Shown: piece after piece, positions 1 to 6,901 of the stretch
Numbering within the stretch: the first letter of the stretch is position 1
How the letters are laid out: each line of letters begins with the position of its first letter
Assembly (NCBI GenBank): GCA_002238705.1
Contig: MPMW01000012.1
Coordinates: 1-39,355 of the forward strand
Direction: 5' to 3'
Source: Acidobacteria bacterium bin61
GTDB lineage: Bacteria; Acidobacteriota; Vicinamibacteria; Marinacidobacterales; Marinacidobacteraceae
DNA: 39,355 bases
Made by a program: the position numbers and the translations under genes
Notes under the pieces: model-generated
Databases searched by the model: none
What the model was told of the DNA's origin: nothing
What the model saw: the letters and a program-made list of their open reading frames with translations, nothing else

Positions 1-156
1 CACCTTCTCGAGCGCGGAGCGGACCTCAGGAGCCTGCAACAGATGCTGGGCCACGCCTCGATCTCCACGACCCAGATCTATACCCATGTCACCGAGGAAC
101 GGCTGCGGCGGGTGTACGACCAGCCCCCCCCTCGCGCCCGGCGCGGCGATTCCTGA
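1..156 (+). CDS. Tyrosine recombinase (XerC/XerD-like), C-terminal fragment
   Basis: Only the last 51 codons are inside the window; the gene begins upstream. The reading frame starting at base 1 carries the C-terminal box of tyrosine recombinases: [15 protein letters not shown]. Its LGH histidine is one of the conserved catalytic positions, and the tyrosine of the IYTHV segment is the expected nucleophile that forms the covalent 3'-phosphotyrosyl link to DNA. The tail after the tyrosine is short, as in XerC/XerD and unlike most phage integrases. The stop is TGA at 154-156, and the TsaC-type gene begins 8 bases later in the same direction, so the two are probably co-transcribed. It is likely the chromosome-dimer-resolution recombinase, but an integrase cannot be excluded from the fragment. 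Confidence 0.85.
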   Translation, partial: HLLERGADLRSLQQMLGHASISTTQIYTHVTEERLRRVYDQPPPRARRGDS

Positions 157-164
157 GTCGCGGG

Positions 165-788
165 ATGGATTTCCCCGCCGAGGGTGCGCCGCCGTTCCTC
201 TTCGGTTCCCTGCCGGAAGAACAGGCGCGGCAAGTGCGCCGGATGGCCGCGGAGCTCCGGTCCGGCGCCGTGGTGGTCTTTCCCACGGAGACCTTCTACG
301 CCCTGGGCGCCGACCCGCGCTGCGCCGGGGCGGTCTCCGAGGTGTTCCGTCTCAAGGGCCGGCCGGAGGATCGCCGGCTTCCCTGGATCGCCGCGAGCCG
401 CGCGCAGGTGGAGGCGGTCTGTCTCCTCTCCGGACCGGCGGCCGCCCTTGCCGATCGCTGCTGGCCGGGTCCGGTGACCCTGGTACTGCCGCGCCGGGCC
501 GATGCGGGAGAGGGGGTGGCGGTGCGGGTCAGCTCGCATCCGCTGGCGCGGGCGCTCGCGGAGACTCTGGAGCATCCCGTGATCTCGACCAGCGCCAATC
601 CGAGCGGCGCTCCGCCGCTCACCACCGCGGCCGCCGTGCGCGAGGCCTTTGTCGGCCGTGGTGCGGAAAGCCTCCGAATCCTGGACGGAGGTCGAACGCC
701 GGGAGGTGAACCGTCGGTCATCGTGGATCTGACCGGCGCCTCGCCGAGAGTGCTCCGGGGAATGCTCGATCCCGGGCTACTCCCCTGA
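165..788 (+). CDS. tsaC: Threonylcarbamoyl-AMP synthase, TsaC/Sua5/YrdC family
   Basis: A 207-residue protein made of a single YrdC domain, without the extra C-terminal Sua5 domain. Members make threonylcarbamoyl-AMP from threonine, bicarbonate and ATP, the first step of t6A37 synthesis in ANN-decoding tRNAs, in the cytosol. Family signatures visible are FPTETFYALG near residues 39-48, the KGRP nucleotide-binding segment near 84-87, WPGPVTLVL near 119-127 and the STSANPSG motif. The ATG at 165 lies 8 bases after the recombinase stop. The 3' end overlaps the convergent dnaJ-like gene by 12 bases (777-788), so the two stop codons lie inside each other's reading frames. The KGRP region continues as LPWIAAS instead of the usual PLIV-type segment, a mild divergence. 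Confidence 0.9.
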   Translation: MDFPAEGAPPFLFGSLPEEQARQVRRMAAELRSGAVVVFPTETFYALGADPRCAGAVSEVFRLKGRPEDRRLPWIAASRAQVEAVCLLSGPAAALADRCWPGPVTLVLPRRADAGEGVAVRVSSHPLARALAETLEHPVISTSANPSGAPPLTTAAAVREAFVGRGAESLRILDGGRTPGGEPSVIVDLTGASPRVLRGMLDPGLLP

Positions 789-1706
789 GGGGCTCTCGCT
801 GGCCCCGAAACGACGCACGTAGTCCTTCTGCTCCGCGGTGAGGTCCTTGGGAACCGCAATCCGAACCCGCACCATCAGGTCACCGTTGCTCCCGTCCGGG
901 CGGGGCATTCCCCGGCCGGGCACGCGGAGCGCGGCGCCCCCGGAGATTCCCGCTGGGATGCGGATCCGCACGGGTTCCCGGAGCGTGGGAACCTCAATCT
1001 CCCCCCCGAGCGCCGCTTCGGCGAAACGGAGCGGGACTTCGATCTCGAGGTTGTCACCGTTGCGCCGAAACCGCGGGTGGTTGGCGATGCGGACCACGAG
1101 CATCGCGTCGCCATCCGGGGTACGGACCTTGAGCCGCGCGCCGTCCCGAACTCCCGGCGGGATGCGAACCCGGTAGGCGCCGGTCTGGCTTGTCTGGAGT
1201 TGCCGGAGCGCCCCGCGGTACGCCTCCTCGAGACTGATCTCCACGACGCCGGTTCGTCCGGCCTGATCCGTTCGCGAGCCCGGTGGCCGGTAGCGGGAGG
1301 CGGGCGGCCATCCCGGAGCCCGCCGCGTTTTTCCGTCGAGCGGGCCGAAAGGGGAATCCGGGCCGAAGAGATGGTGGAAGAAACTGGAGAAGTCGCCAAA
1401 GGCGCGCGGATCGGGCCGTGTCCCACCCGCTGCTCCCGCGGCCCGGGGCCGGGCGCCCGCCAAATGCTGGGTCCAGTCGGGGCCCAACTGGTCGTACCGG
1501 CGGCGCCGGCCCGGATCGGAAAGGACCTCGTAGGCCTCTCCGATTTCCTTGAACCTCTCAGCCGCCTGCCGGTCGCCCGGATTCAGGTCGGGATGGTGTT
1601 TGCGGGCGAGACGCCGGTAGGCCTGCTTGATCTGTTGTGCGTCGGCCTGCTTCCCGACTCCCAGAACGGCGTAGTAGTCGCGGTACTTCAAGACTCTCGC
1701 GCCCAA
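777..1706 (-). CDS. DnaJ-family co-chaperone, CbpA type (no zinc finger)
   Basis: A 309-residue J-domain protein. The J domain lies at about residues 8-75 with the HPD tripeptide in RKHHPDLNPG, which stimulates the ATPase of Hsp70 (DnaK). After a Gly/Pro/Arg-rich linker (about 80-155) comes a two-part DnaJ C-terminal substrate-binding domain. There is no CxxCxGxG zinc-finger region, so this is the CbpA-like class and not canonical DnaJ. The longest frame starts at a TTG (1706), with a G-rich stretch before it. A second TTG 15 bases downstream, giving MKYRDYYAVLG, fits the usual N-terminus better, so the start is uncertain. It lies downstream of lon on the same strand, which suggests a shared proteostasis role, although a 233-base gap separates them. 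Confidence 0.88.
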   Translation of the reverse strand: MGARVLKYRDYYAVLGVGKQADAQQIKQAYRRLARKHHPDLNPGDRQAAERFKEIGEAYEVLSDPGRRRRYDQLGPDWTQHLAGARPRAAGAAGGTRPDPRAFGDFSSFFHHLFGPDSPFGPLDGKTRRAPGWPPASRYRPPGSRTDQAGRTGVVEISLEEAYRGALRQLQTSQTGAYRVRIPPGVRDGARLKVRTPDGDAMLVVRIANHPRFRRNGDNLEIEVPLRFAEAALGGEIEVPTLREPVRIRIPAGISGGAALRVPGRGMPRPDGSNGDLMVRVRIAVPKDLTAEQKDYVRRFGASESPSGE

Positions 1707-1794
1707 CCACCTGCCCCCAGAATCACCGGGACGGAGGGGCTAGCGGCCGGTGGCGAGTCGAGGCCGCCGCAAGCGTGAGAGGCGGCGCGGCGGC

Positions 1795-1816
1795 GGGGGG
1801 GGGGGGGGGGGGGGGG
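1795..1816. repeat. Homopolymer tract of 22 G
   Basis: An uninterrupted run of 22 G on the plus strand lies in the lon-dnaJ gap, about 90 bases upstream of the dnaJ-like start (C run on that gene's sense strand). The flanks (GGCGGCGCGGCGG before, TGTGGAGGGG after) are also G-rich. Such tracts slip during replication, can form G-quadruplexes, and are also a frequent place for sequencing or assembly errors. Its exact length should not be trusted. Confidence 0.95.
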
Positions 1817-1939
1817 TGTGGAGGGGCTGCAGTTCCACGCTGCCATCCCGTGGGCGAAGCGCCCCGCGTCCTCAGCGTCTTTGTTACTACGGACTTTTAC
1901 CGCTGTAGTCGCGATGCGGGGTGCTTGGTCCACGGGATC
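1817..1939. other. Remainder of lon-dnaJ intergenic region
   Basis: The lon-proximal part of the gap carries a 9-base inverted repeat, ATCCCGTGG at 1845-1853 and CCACGGGAT at 1930-1938, whose second arm abuts the lon stop codon. The arms are 76 bases apart, so this is a weak terminator candidate with no T tract visible. A relatively AT-rich patch at about 1880-1905 could hold a dnaJ promoter, but I cannot define -35/-10 boxes. No coding sequence or tRNA is recognisable. Confidence 0.4.
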
Positions 1940-4408
1940 TCAATGCATCGGCAGTCGGTCAGGGTCGGGCCCGGGAATCGTCGGGGCAGGGGCGAGGTCG
2001 GGGAAGATGATCGGGATCGTTTCCTCGAGGCTGGAGACCAGGTGGATCTGCAGCGCATCCCGGACCTCATCGGGCACGTCCTCGGCGAGGGCCCCCTCGT
2101 TCAGCCGGGGCAGGATGACTTCCCGAATTCCGTAGCGATGGGCGGCGAGCAGCTTTTCCTTGATGCCGCCGACGGGCAGCACGTGCCCGGTGAGGGTGAT
2201 TTCGCCGGTCATCGCGAGTTCCGGGCGGCACACCGACTCGGTCAGGACCGAGATCAGCGCGGCAACCAGCGTGATGCCCGCGGAGGGCCCGTCCTTCGGG
2301 GTGGAGCCTTCCGGCACGTGGAAATGAATGTCCGACTTCCGGTAGAACCCGGTCTGGATCCCGAACGCGGCGCCGTGCTGCCGTACCCAGGAGAGAGCGG
2401 CGGTCGCCGACTCCTTCATGACGTCGCCCAGTTGGCCCGTCAGGGTCAGCCGGGTGCTTCCCTTCATTCGGGATGCCTCGGCGAAGAGGAGATCCCCTCC
2501 AATGGGTGTCCAGGCGAGTCCCACCGCCACTCCCGGCACGCTGACGCGCTCCACCAGTTCCCGGGACAGCGAAGTTGGCGCGCCCAGCAGATCGCTCACG
2601 ACCGCCGGGGTGACCTGGAGGGGTCCGTCCTCACCCTCGGCGAGTTTGCGGACCGCCTTGCGGCAGATTTTCGCGATGGACCGCTCCATGTTGCGGAGCC
2701 CCGCCTCCCGGGTGTACTCCCGGATGATCAGCGCGAGCCCCTCGCGGTCGAAGACCGGCTGATCCGCCTCTTCGTCGAGCCCGTGATTCTCCAACTGGCG
2801 GGGAATGAGGTGGCGGGTCGCGATCTGGATCTTCTCCTCTTCGGTGTACCCCTGCAGGTGGAGGATCTCCATCCGGTCCTTGAGCGCCGGCGGCACCGGA
2901 TCCATCATGTTCGCGGTTGCGATGAACAGGACGTCCGACAGGTCGAACGCCAGATCCAGGTAGTGGTCCCGGAAGGTGTCGTTCTGCTCGGGGTCGAGGA
3001 CCTCGAGGAGCGCCGAACTCGGGTCACCTCGAAAGTCCATCCCGAGTTTGTCCACCTCATCCAGCATGAAAACGGGATTGCGGGTGCCGGCACGCACGAG
3101 GCCCTGGATGATCTGGCCGGGCAGCGCTCCGATGTAGGTGCGGCGATGCCCCCGAATCTCCGCTTCGTCGCGGATTCCCCCGAGGCTGAGCCGGACGAAT
3201 TCGCGGCCGACGGCCTTGGCGATCGATCTGCCGAGGCTCGTCTTGCCGACGCCCGGAGGTCCCGCAAAGCAGAGGATGGGGCCCTTCTGGTCCGGTTTTC
3301 TCTCCCGGACCGCGAGGAATTCGAGGATTCGGTCCTTGACCTTCTCGAGGTCGTAGTGGTCCGCCTCGAGGATGTCCTTGGCGCGTGGGATGTCGTACTT
3401 GTCCTCGGTCCGCTTGTCCCAGGGAACCCGGACCAGCCAGTCGAGGTACGTCCGCCCCACGGTGTATTCCGCCGAGGCGGGAGGGATTCGCCCGAGCCGC
3501 CGGAATTCCCGAAGGGCCTCCTTTTCGGCCTCCTCGGGCATCCCGGCCTTCTCGATCTTCTCCCGGAGTTCGTCCATCTCCTTCGTGGAGTCGTCGCCTT
3601 CGCCCAGCTCCTTCTGGATCGCCTTCATCTGTTCGCGAAGGAAGAACTCGCGCTGGGTCCGGCCGACCTCGCTCTTGACCTTGGACTCGATGCTCCGCCC
3701 GAGTTCGCGTACCTGCTTCTCGCGCAGGATCGCCGCATAGGCAAGGCCCAGCCGATCCTCGATGGACAGCGTCTGGAGGATCTCCTGACGCATCTCGGTA
3801 TTGAGGCTCTGCAGTTGTTCCGCGACGAAGTCCGCCAGTTGACCGGCGCTTCCCACGCGGGCCAGTTGGGTCTTCATGACCTCCCGGGCGCGAGGGAAGA
3901 AATCCGTCTTGATCATCTCCTGGAGTTCTTCGCGGATCTTGCGGGTCAGCGCTTCGAACTCGACGGTCTTGTTGGCGCCGACCGTTCCGTCCAGGACCCG
4001 GATGTCCGCGCGGACGTAAGGCTCCGTCTGCACGATCCGCTCGACGCGGAACCGGAAGCTGCCGCGGATCACGATCCGAACGGTGCCTTCGCGCATCCGC
4101 ACCTGCTTTTCGAGCCGGGCGGCAGTGCCCACCCGATAGAGGTCGTCCTCACCGGGATGGTCCACCGAGTCGTCCTTCTGGGTGAGGACCGCCAGCATCA
4201 CCTTGCCGGTTCCTGACGGGTCGGCCTCGGCTGCCTCGCGCGTCGCGTCGCGCAGCATCTGGATCGTGCTCTTCCGGCCGACCGAGAGCGGGAGGAACGA
4301 ATGCGGGAACACCACGACTTCCCGGAGGGGCAGCACCGGCACCATGCGGTGCACCTGGCCCTGTGGCGAACCTGAGTCGGCTGCGGCGCCTTTCACCGGA
4401 TCGGACAT
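1940..4408 (-). CDS. lon: ATP-dependent protease Lon
   Basis: An 822-residue LonA-type protease, the usual length for the family, which degrades misfolded and regulatory proteins in the cytosol. The N-terminal substrate-binding LAN domain begins at [13 protein letters not shown] (about residue 23). The AAA+ module has Walker A GPPGVGKT at 383-390 and Walker B VFMLDEVD at about 446-453. The serine-lysine protease domain has the catalytic serine in KDGPSAG (Ser709) and the catalytic lysine in the GGIKEK segment (750-752). The long coiled-coil region at about 200-300 is intact. The ATG at 4408 has a purine-rich GAGAAGAG just upstream. It is transcribed toward the dnaJ-like gene. The upstream gap is unusually AT-rich for this DNA and probably carries its promoter. 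Confidence 0.97.
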   Translation of the reverse strand: MSDPVKGAAADSGSPQGQVHRMVPVLPLREVVVFPHSFLPLSVGRKSTIQMLRDATREAAEADPSGTGKVMLAVLTQKDDSVDHPGEDDLYRVGTAARLEKQVRMREGTVRIVIRGSFRFRVERIVQTEPYVRADIRVLDGTVGANKTVEFEALTRKIREELQEMIKTDFFPRAREVMKTQLARVGSAGQLADFVAEQLQSLNTEMRQEILQTLSIEDRLGLAYAAILREKQVRELGRSIESKVKSEVGRTQREFFLREQMKAIQKELGEGDDSTKEMDELREKIEKAGMPEEAEKEALREFRRLGRIPPASAEYTVGRTYLDWLVRVPWDKRTEDKYDIPRAKDILEADHYDLEKVKDRILEFLAVRERKPDQKGPILCFAGPPGVGKTSLGRSIAKAVGREFVRLSLGGIRDEAEIRGHRRTYIGALPGQIIQGLVRAGTRNPVFMLDEVDKLGMDFRGDPSSALLEVLDPEQNDTFRDHYLDLAFDLSDVLFIATANMMDPVPPALKDRMEILHLQGYTEEEKIQIATRHLIPRQLENHGLDEEADQPVFDREGLALIIREYTREAGLRNMERSIAKICRKAVRKLAEGEDGPLQVTPAVVSDLLGAPTSLSRELVERVSVPGVAVGLAWTPIGGDLLFAEASRMKGSTRLTLTGQLGDVMKESATAALSWVRQHGAAFGIQTGFYRKSDIHFHVPEGSTPKDGPSAGITLVAALISVLTESVCRPELAMTGEITLTGHVLPVGGIKEKLLAAHRYGIREVILPRLNEGALAEDVPDEVRDALQIHLVSSLEETIPIIFPDLAPAPTIPGPDPDRLPMH

Positions 4409-4514
4409 CGGAGCTCTTCTCCCTCGAATTCACTGGGTATTCGGCGGGAGCCGAAACCCGGAGAGTACCTCCCGGCGCTCGCCGGAAGGCTCCATGAGCC
4501 TAGCACACGGGGCC

Positions 4515-4620
4515 GTTTATTGCGTGGAACATTGTCAAGATGTGTATAAGTCACTGATAACACGTTTATTAGATGGCCCGGTGGTGTTGCTGAAATATTA
4601 GTCGATCGTTGTTATATATC
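4515..4620 (-). promoter_or_regulatory. AT-rich region upstream of lon, probable promoter
   Basis: About 100 bases of conspicuously AT-rich sequence sit 105-210 bases upstream of the lon start in otherwise GC-rich DNA. Read on the lon strand it contains TTGACA (4533-4538) and TATACA (4543-4548), but in an order and spacing that do not make a simple sigma70 promoter. I could not place a clean heat-shock -35/-10 pair. The same site contains TTATACACA (4541-4549), a DnaA-box-like 9-mer, but only as a single copy. No CIRCE-type repeat is visible. Confidence 0.4.
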
Positions 4621-4622
4621 GC

Positions 4623-5075
4623 TCACCCGAACGTCACCTCGTCGGGAAGTTCGTTCACGTCGTCGGGCTGGATGGGGAAGTGCCGGGAAAGGAAGCGTCC
4701 GATGCGGCGAACCCCGTGTTGGAGCCCGTCTCCGATGCCGTTTTCGCGGATATGGCTCGTGATTTCAAGTGCGATCTCGTTCCAGGCCTCCTCGCCGACC
4801 TTTCCGTTGATTGTCTGGTCGGCCACGATTTCGAATCGGTGCGACCGGACCGCGAGGAAGAGCAAGACGCCGGAGCCGTCTTTCGTCTGGTCCACGCCGA
4901 GCCGGAAGAACTCGCGGATGGCCCGCTTCCGCGCACTTTCGAACGGGAGGAGCCGCGGGACGATGTGAACCCGCAGTTCTCCCGACGTCTCGCGCTCCGC
5001 CTCGGAGATGGCGTTCGCGATGAGGTCCAGATCGTCCTCGGAAAGGTGGGAGCGGAGGCGCTTTGGGACTCGCAT
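4623..5075 (-). CDS. Small TPM-domain protein
   Basis: A 150-residue protein consisting almost entirely of a TPM domain (the TPM_phosphatase or Repair_PSII family). Recognisable pieces are the N-terminal helix with AISEAERETSGELRVHIV, the central GVLLFLAVRSHRFEIVADQTIN strands (residues about 70-92) and a C-terminal helical part with GDGLQHGVRRIG. There is no signal peptide or membrane segment, so it is probably cytosolic or attached to its partner at the membrane. It follows the larger membrane-anchored TPM gene by 36 bases. This pairing of two TPM proteins downstream of lemA is a recurrent bacterial arrangement. The biochemical role in bacteria is unsettled; the name TPM phosphatase comes from plant homologues. 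Confidence 0.82.
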   Translation of the reverse strand: MRVPKRLRSHLSEDDLDLIANAISEAERETSGELRVHIVPRLLPFESARKRAIREFFRLGVDQTKDGSGVLLFLAVRSHRFEIVADQTINGKVGEEAWNEIALEITSHIRENGIGDGLQHGVRRIGRFLSRHFPIQPDDVNELPDEVTFG

Positions 5076-5111
5076 GTGGTTCGGCCTGTCAGTCTCCGGG
5101 ACCCTGTGCGT

Positions 5112-6056
5112 TCACCAGCTTCCGCTGGCCCCACCTCCGCCAAAACCGCCGCCTCCGCCCACAAAGCTCCCGAGACCGCCTCCGAAGCCGCCCCGGAAGC
5201 CCGGGGAGCCCCACACCATGCCCCCGCCTCCCGGGACCCCGCCGTAACCCCAGGCGCCCGTTCGCCCAGCGGTGGCGCGGGTGAAGGCAGTGGCGCCGAA
5301 GCCGGACAGCAGACCGAGGGGCACCAGCCAGAAAAGAGCGGAGGCCCCGATCATCAGGAAACCGAGCAGCGCGGCGATGCCCCCGCCTGCCGCGGCCGCT
5401 CCGGCGGGATGAAAGGCGTTCCCGATGTATCCGAGAAACTGAAACAACAGGAAAAGCCCGACCAGGACCAGGGTTGAGATCCCCCGGCGGGACGTACGCC
5501 GCGGTCCCGTTGCCGCGGGCTGGCCCATCCCGCGGTACTCCCCTTCGGCCGCCTGGGCCAGCGCCATCGCGGCAGCGGCGAAACCACCGGCATAGTCGCC
5601 CGCCCCGAACCGGGGAGCCAGTTCATCGCGGATGATGCGGCCAGCCAGGCCGTCCGGAATTACCGGCTCCAGACCGTACCCGACCTCGATTCGTGCCCGG
5701 CGGTCGTCCCGGGAGACCACCACCAGGGCGCCGTTGTCGGTCTCGGCCTGTCCGATCTGCCAGGCCTCCGCGAGGCGGAGGCTGTAGTCCTCGATGGCGC
5801 CCTCGATGCGGGGCACGCTCACCAGTACGAGCTGGACCGAGGTCTCGGCTTCCAGCCGTACGAGGAATTCCTCGAGTTGCGCTTCCTCGGCGGCAGACAG
5901 AAGTTCCGCCTCGTCCACCACCCGGCCGGTCAACTCCGGCACTGGCGTCTCCTGGGCCGCCCCGGGGACGGCGACACAGATTCCCATGATCACCGTGAGA
6001 ACGGATAGGCGCCGCCAAGAGGAAGCCACTACGGGACGGGGGCGAGAGTCGCTCAT
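5112..6056 (-). CDS. Membrane-anchored TPM-domain protein (YgcG-like)
   Basis: Starting at the ATG at 6056 gives 314 residues. A signal peptide (hydrophobic VLTVIMGICVAVPGAAQ) is followed by an exported TPM domain at about residues 45-170, with VVDEAELLSAAEEAQLEEFL and IEVGYGLEPVIPDGLAGRII. Two hydrophobic segments follow (about 195-212 and 228-260), then a Gly-rich tail ending GGFGGGGASGSW. The Gly-rich C-terminus with the final SGSW is typical of YgcG-type proteins. A longer frame upstream to 6194 runs through a hairpin-rich intercistronic region and is not a credible coding extension. No clear Shine-Dalgarno sequence precedes 6056, because that position is occupied by a strong hairpin (6063-6083). 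The gene belongs to the lemA-TPM-TPM block, probably acting at the cell envelope. Confidence 0.85.
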   Translation of the reverse strand: MSDSRPRPVVASSWRRLSVLTVIMGICVAVPGAAQETPVPELTGRVVDEAELLSAAEEAQLEEFLVRLEAETSVQLVLVSVPRIEGAIEDYSLRLAEAWQIGQAETDNGALVVVSRDDRRARIEVGYGLEPVIPDGLAGRIIRDELAPRFGAGDYAGGFAAAAMALAQAAEGEYRGMGQPAATGPRRTSRRGISTLVLVGLFLLFQFLGYIGNAFHPAGAAAAGGGIAALLGFLMIGASALFWLVPLGLLSGFGATAFTRATAGRTGAWGYGGVPGGGGMVWGSPGFRGGFGGGLGSFVGGGGGFGGGGASGSW

Positions 6057-6062
6057 CGTGGT

Positions 6063-6083
6063 CCGCGGCGCCTGGCGCCGCGG
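6063..6083. repeat. Hairpin 1: perfect 10-bp palindrome before the TPM gene
   Basis: CCGCGGCGCC (6063-6072), one T, then its exact reverse complement GGCGCCGCGG (6074-6083). On the minus strand the foot of this GC-only stem is 6 bases upstream of the TPM ATG at 6056, exactly where a ribosome-binding site would lie. It could therefore limit or gate translation of that gene. Confidence 0.9.
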
Positions 6084-6104
6084 GGGGAGGGGTTTTCCCT
6101 CCCC
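6084..6104. repeat. Hairpin 2: 8-bp G/C stem
   Basis: GGGGAGGG (6084-6091) and CCCTCCCC (6097-6104) form a perfect 8-bp stem around a 5-base loop (GTTTT on the plus strand). It directly abuts hairpin 1, with no spacer, inside the lemA-TPM intercistronic region. Confidence 0.85.
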
Positions 6105-6113
6105 GCGAGGAAA

Positions 6114-6146
6114 GGTGTCTCCAATCGCGGAGCGATAGGAGACACC
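6114..6146. repeat. Hairpin 3: 9+5-bp stem with 3-base loop
   Basis: GGTGTCTCC (6114-6122) pairs with GGAGACACC (6138-6146). After one A-A mismatch the stem continues as ATCGC (6124-6128) with GCGAT (6132-6136) around a GGA loop. On the minus strand the stem is followed by TTTCC, so it could act as a weak intrinsic terminator or attenuator between lemA and the TPM gene. Confidence 0.85.
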
Positions 6147-6226
6147 AAGCCGTGGGAAGAGCACCCGGCAACCGAATGGCTTCGGCGGCTGCAATGGACC
6201 ATTCAGGGTGCTCTTTCCACGGCTTG
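6146..6226. repeat. Hairpin 4: long inverted repeat with 21-base arms after lemA
   Basis: The arms 6146-6166 and 6206-6226 are reverse complements with one mismatch (core GAAGAGCACCC against GGGTGCTCTTT). Inside them a second 6-bp pairing, GAATGG (6174-6179) with CCATTC (6199-6204), extends the structure. The right arm ends one base before the lemA stop codon (6227-6229). Total pairing of about 26 bp makes it the strongest structure in the window apart from the TonB terminator. It may be an mRNA-stabilising or attenuating structure or a REP/MITE-like element; I see no target-site duplication. Confidence 0.88.
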
Positions 6227-6844
6227 CTATCGGCTGAAATCTACCGCCGGGGCCGTTTCCGCCCCCTCATCGGCCTCGAAGTAGGCAGCCTCCTCGAAAC
6301 CGATGAAGTTCGCGATCACGATGGTCGGGAACGTCCGGCGCTCGACGTTGTAGGCCTGCGCGGCCTCGTTGAACCGCCGCCGCTCCACGGCGATCCGGTT
6401 CTCGGTCCCCGCCAATTCGTCCTGGAGGCTCAGGAAGTTCTGGTTGGCCTTGATGTCCGGATAGCGCTCCACGACCACCATCAGACGAGAGAGTGCGCTC
6501 GAGAGGGCCCCCTGCGCGGCTTCGAAGCGGGCGAGAGCTTGCGGGTTCTGGAGATCCGAGGCGGAGACCTGGACACTGGTGGCCTGCGACCGGGCGGAAA
6601 TCACCGCTTCGAGGGTTTCCCGCTCGAAATCGGCGGCTCCCTGGACCGTGGCCACCAGGTTGGGAACGAGGTCGGCGCGGCGCTGGTAGACGTTTTCGAC
6701 CTGCGACCAGCCGGCCGCCACCCCTTCGTCGAGAGCGACGAGGCTGTTGTAGGTGGAGCGGCCAACGAGAAACAGGACGAGGGCTCCGAGCAGAAGCGCG
6801 GCGAGCACCCCGCCGCAGCCGAGGAGAACGAGTTTTTTCTTCAT
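6227..6844 (-). CDS. lemA: LemA family protein
   Basis: A 205-residue LemA protein with the usual architecture. A single N-terminal transmembrane segment (LVLLGCGGVLAALLLGALVLF, residues about 5-25) is followed by a long helical domain with the family motifs YNSLVALDEGV, AGWSQVENVYQRRADLVPNLV and the C-terminal YNVERRTFPTIVIANFIGF. The cysteine at residue 10 is within the membrane segment and does not look like a lipobox. LemA proteins are very commonly paired with TPM proteins, as here; their molecular role is poorly defined and is thought to concern the envelope. It lies 57 bases downstream of the penicillin-binding protein on the same strand and is followed by the hairpin array. The ATG at 6844 has no obvious Shine-Dalgarno sequence. 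Confidence 0.92.
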   Translation of the reverse strand: MKKKLVLLGCGGVLAALLLGALVLFLVGRSTYNSLVALDEGVAAGWSQVENVYQRRADLVPNLVATVQGAADFERETLEAVISARSQATSVQVSASDLQNPQALARFEAAQGALSSALSRLMVVVERYPDIKANQNFLSLQDELAGTENRIAVERRRFNEAAQAYNVERRTFPTIVIANFIGFEEAAYFEADEGAETAPAVDFSR

Positions 6845-6901
6845 GAAGCAGTTGAATTCGGATGGAGGGGACGCCGTCCGGCGAGGGGACGCAAGGGGCT
6901 G

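Noticed and set aside
1637-4216. Open frame of 859 codons on the plus strand
   Set aside because: It runs opposite lon and reads through the 22-G tract as polyglycine; no domain is recognisable, so it is an antisense shadow.
4541-4549. Replication origin suggested by a TTATACACA DnaA-box-like site
   Set aside because: There is only one copy, with no cluster of boxes and no dnaA or dnaN gene nearby.
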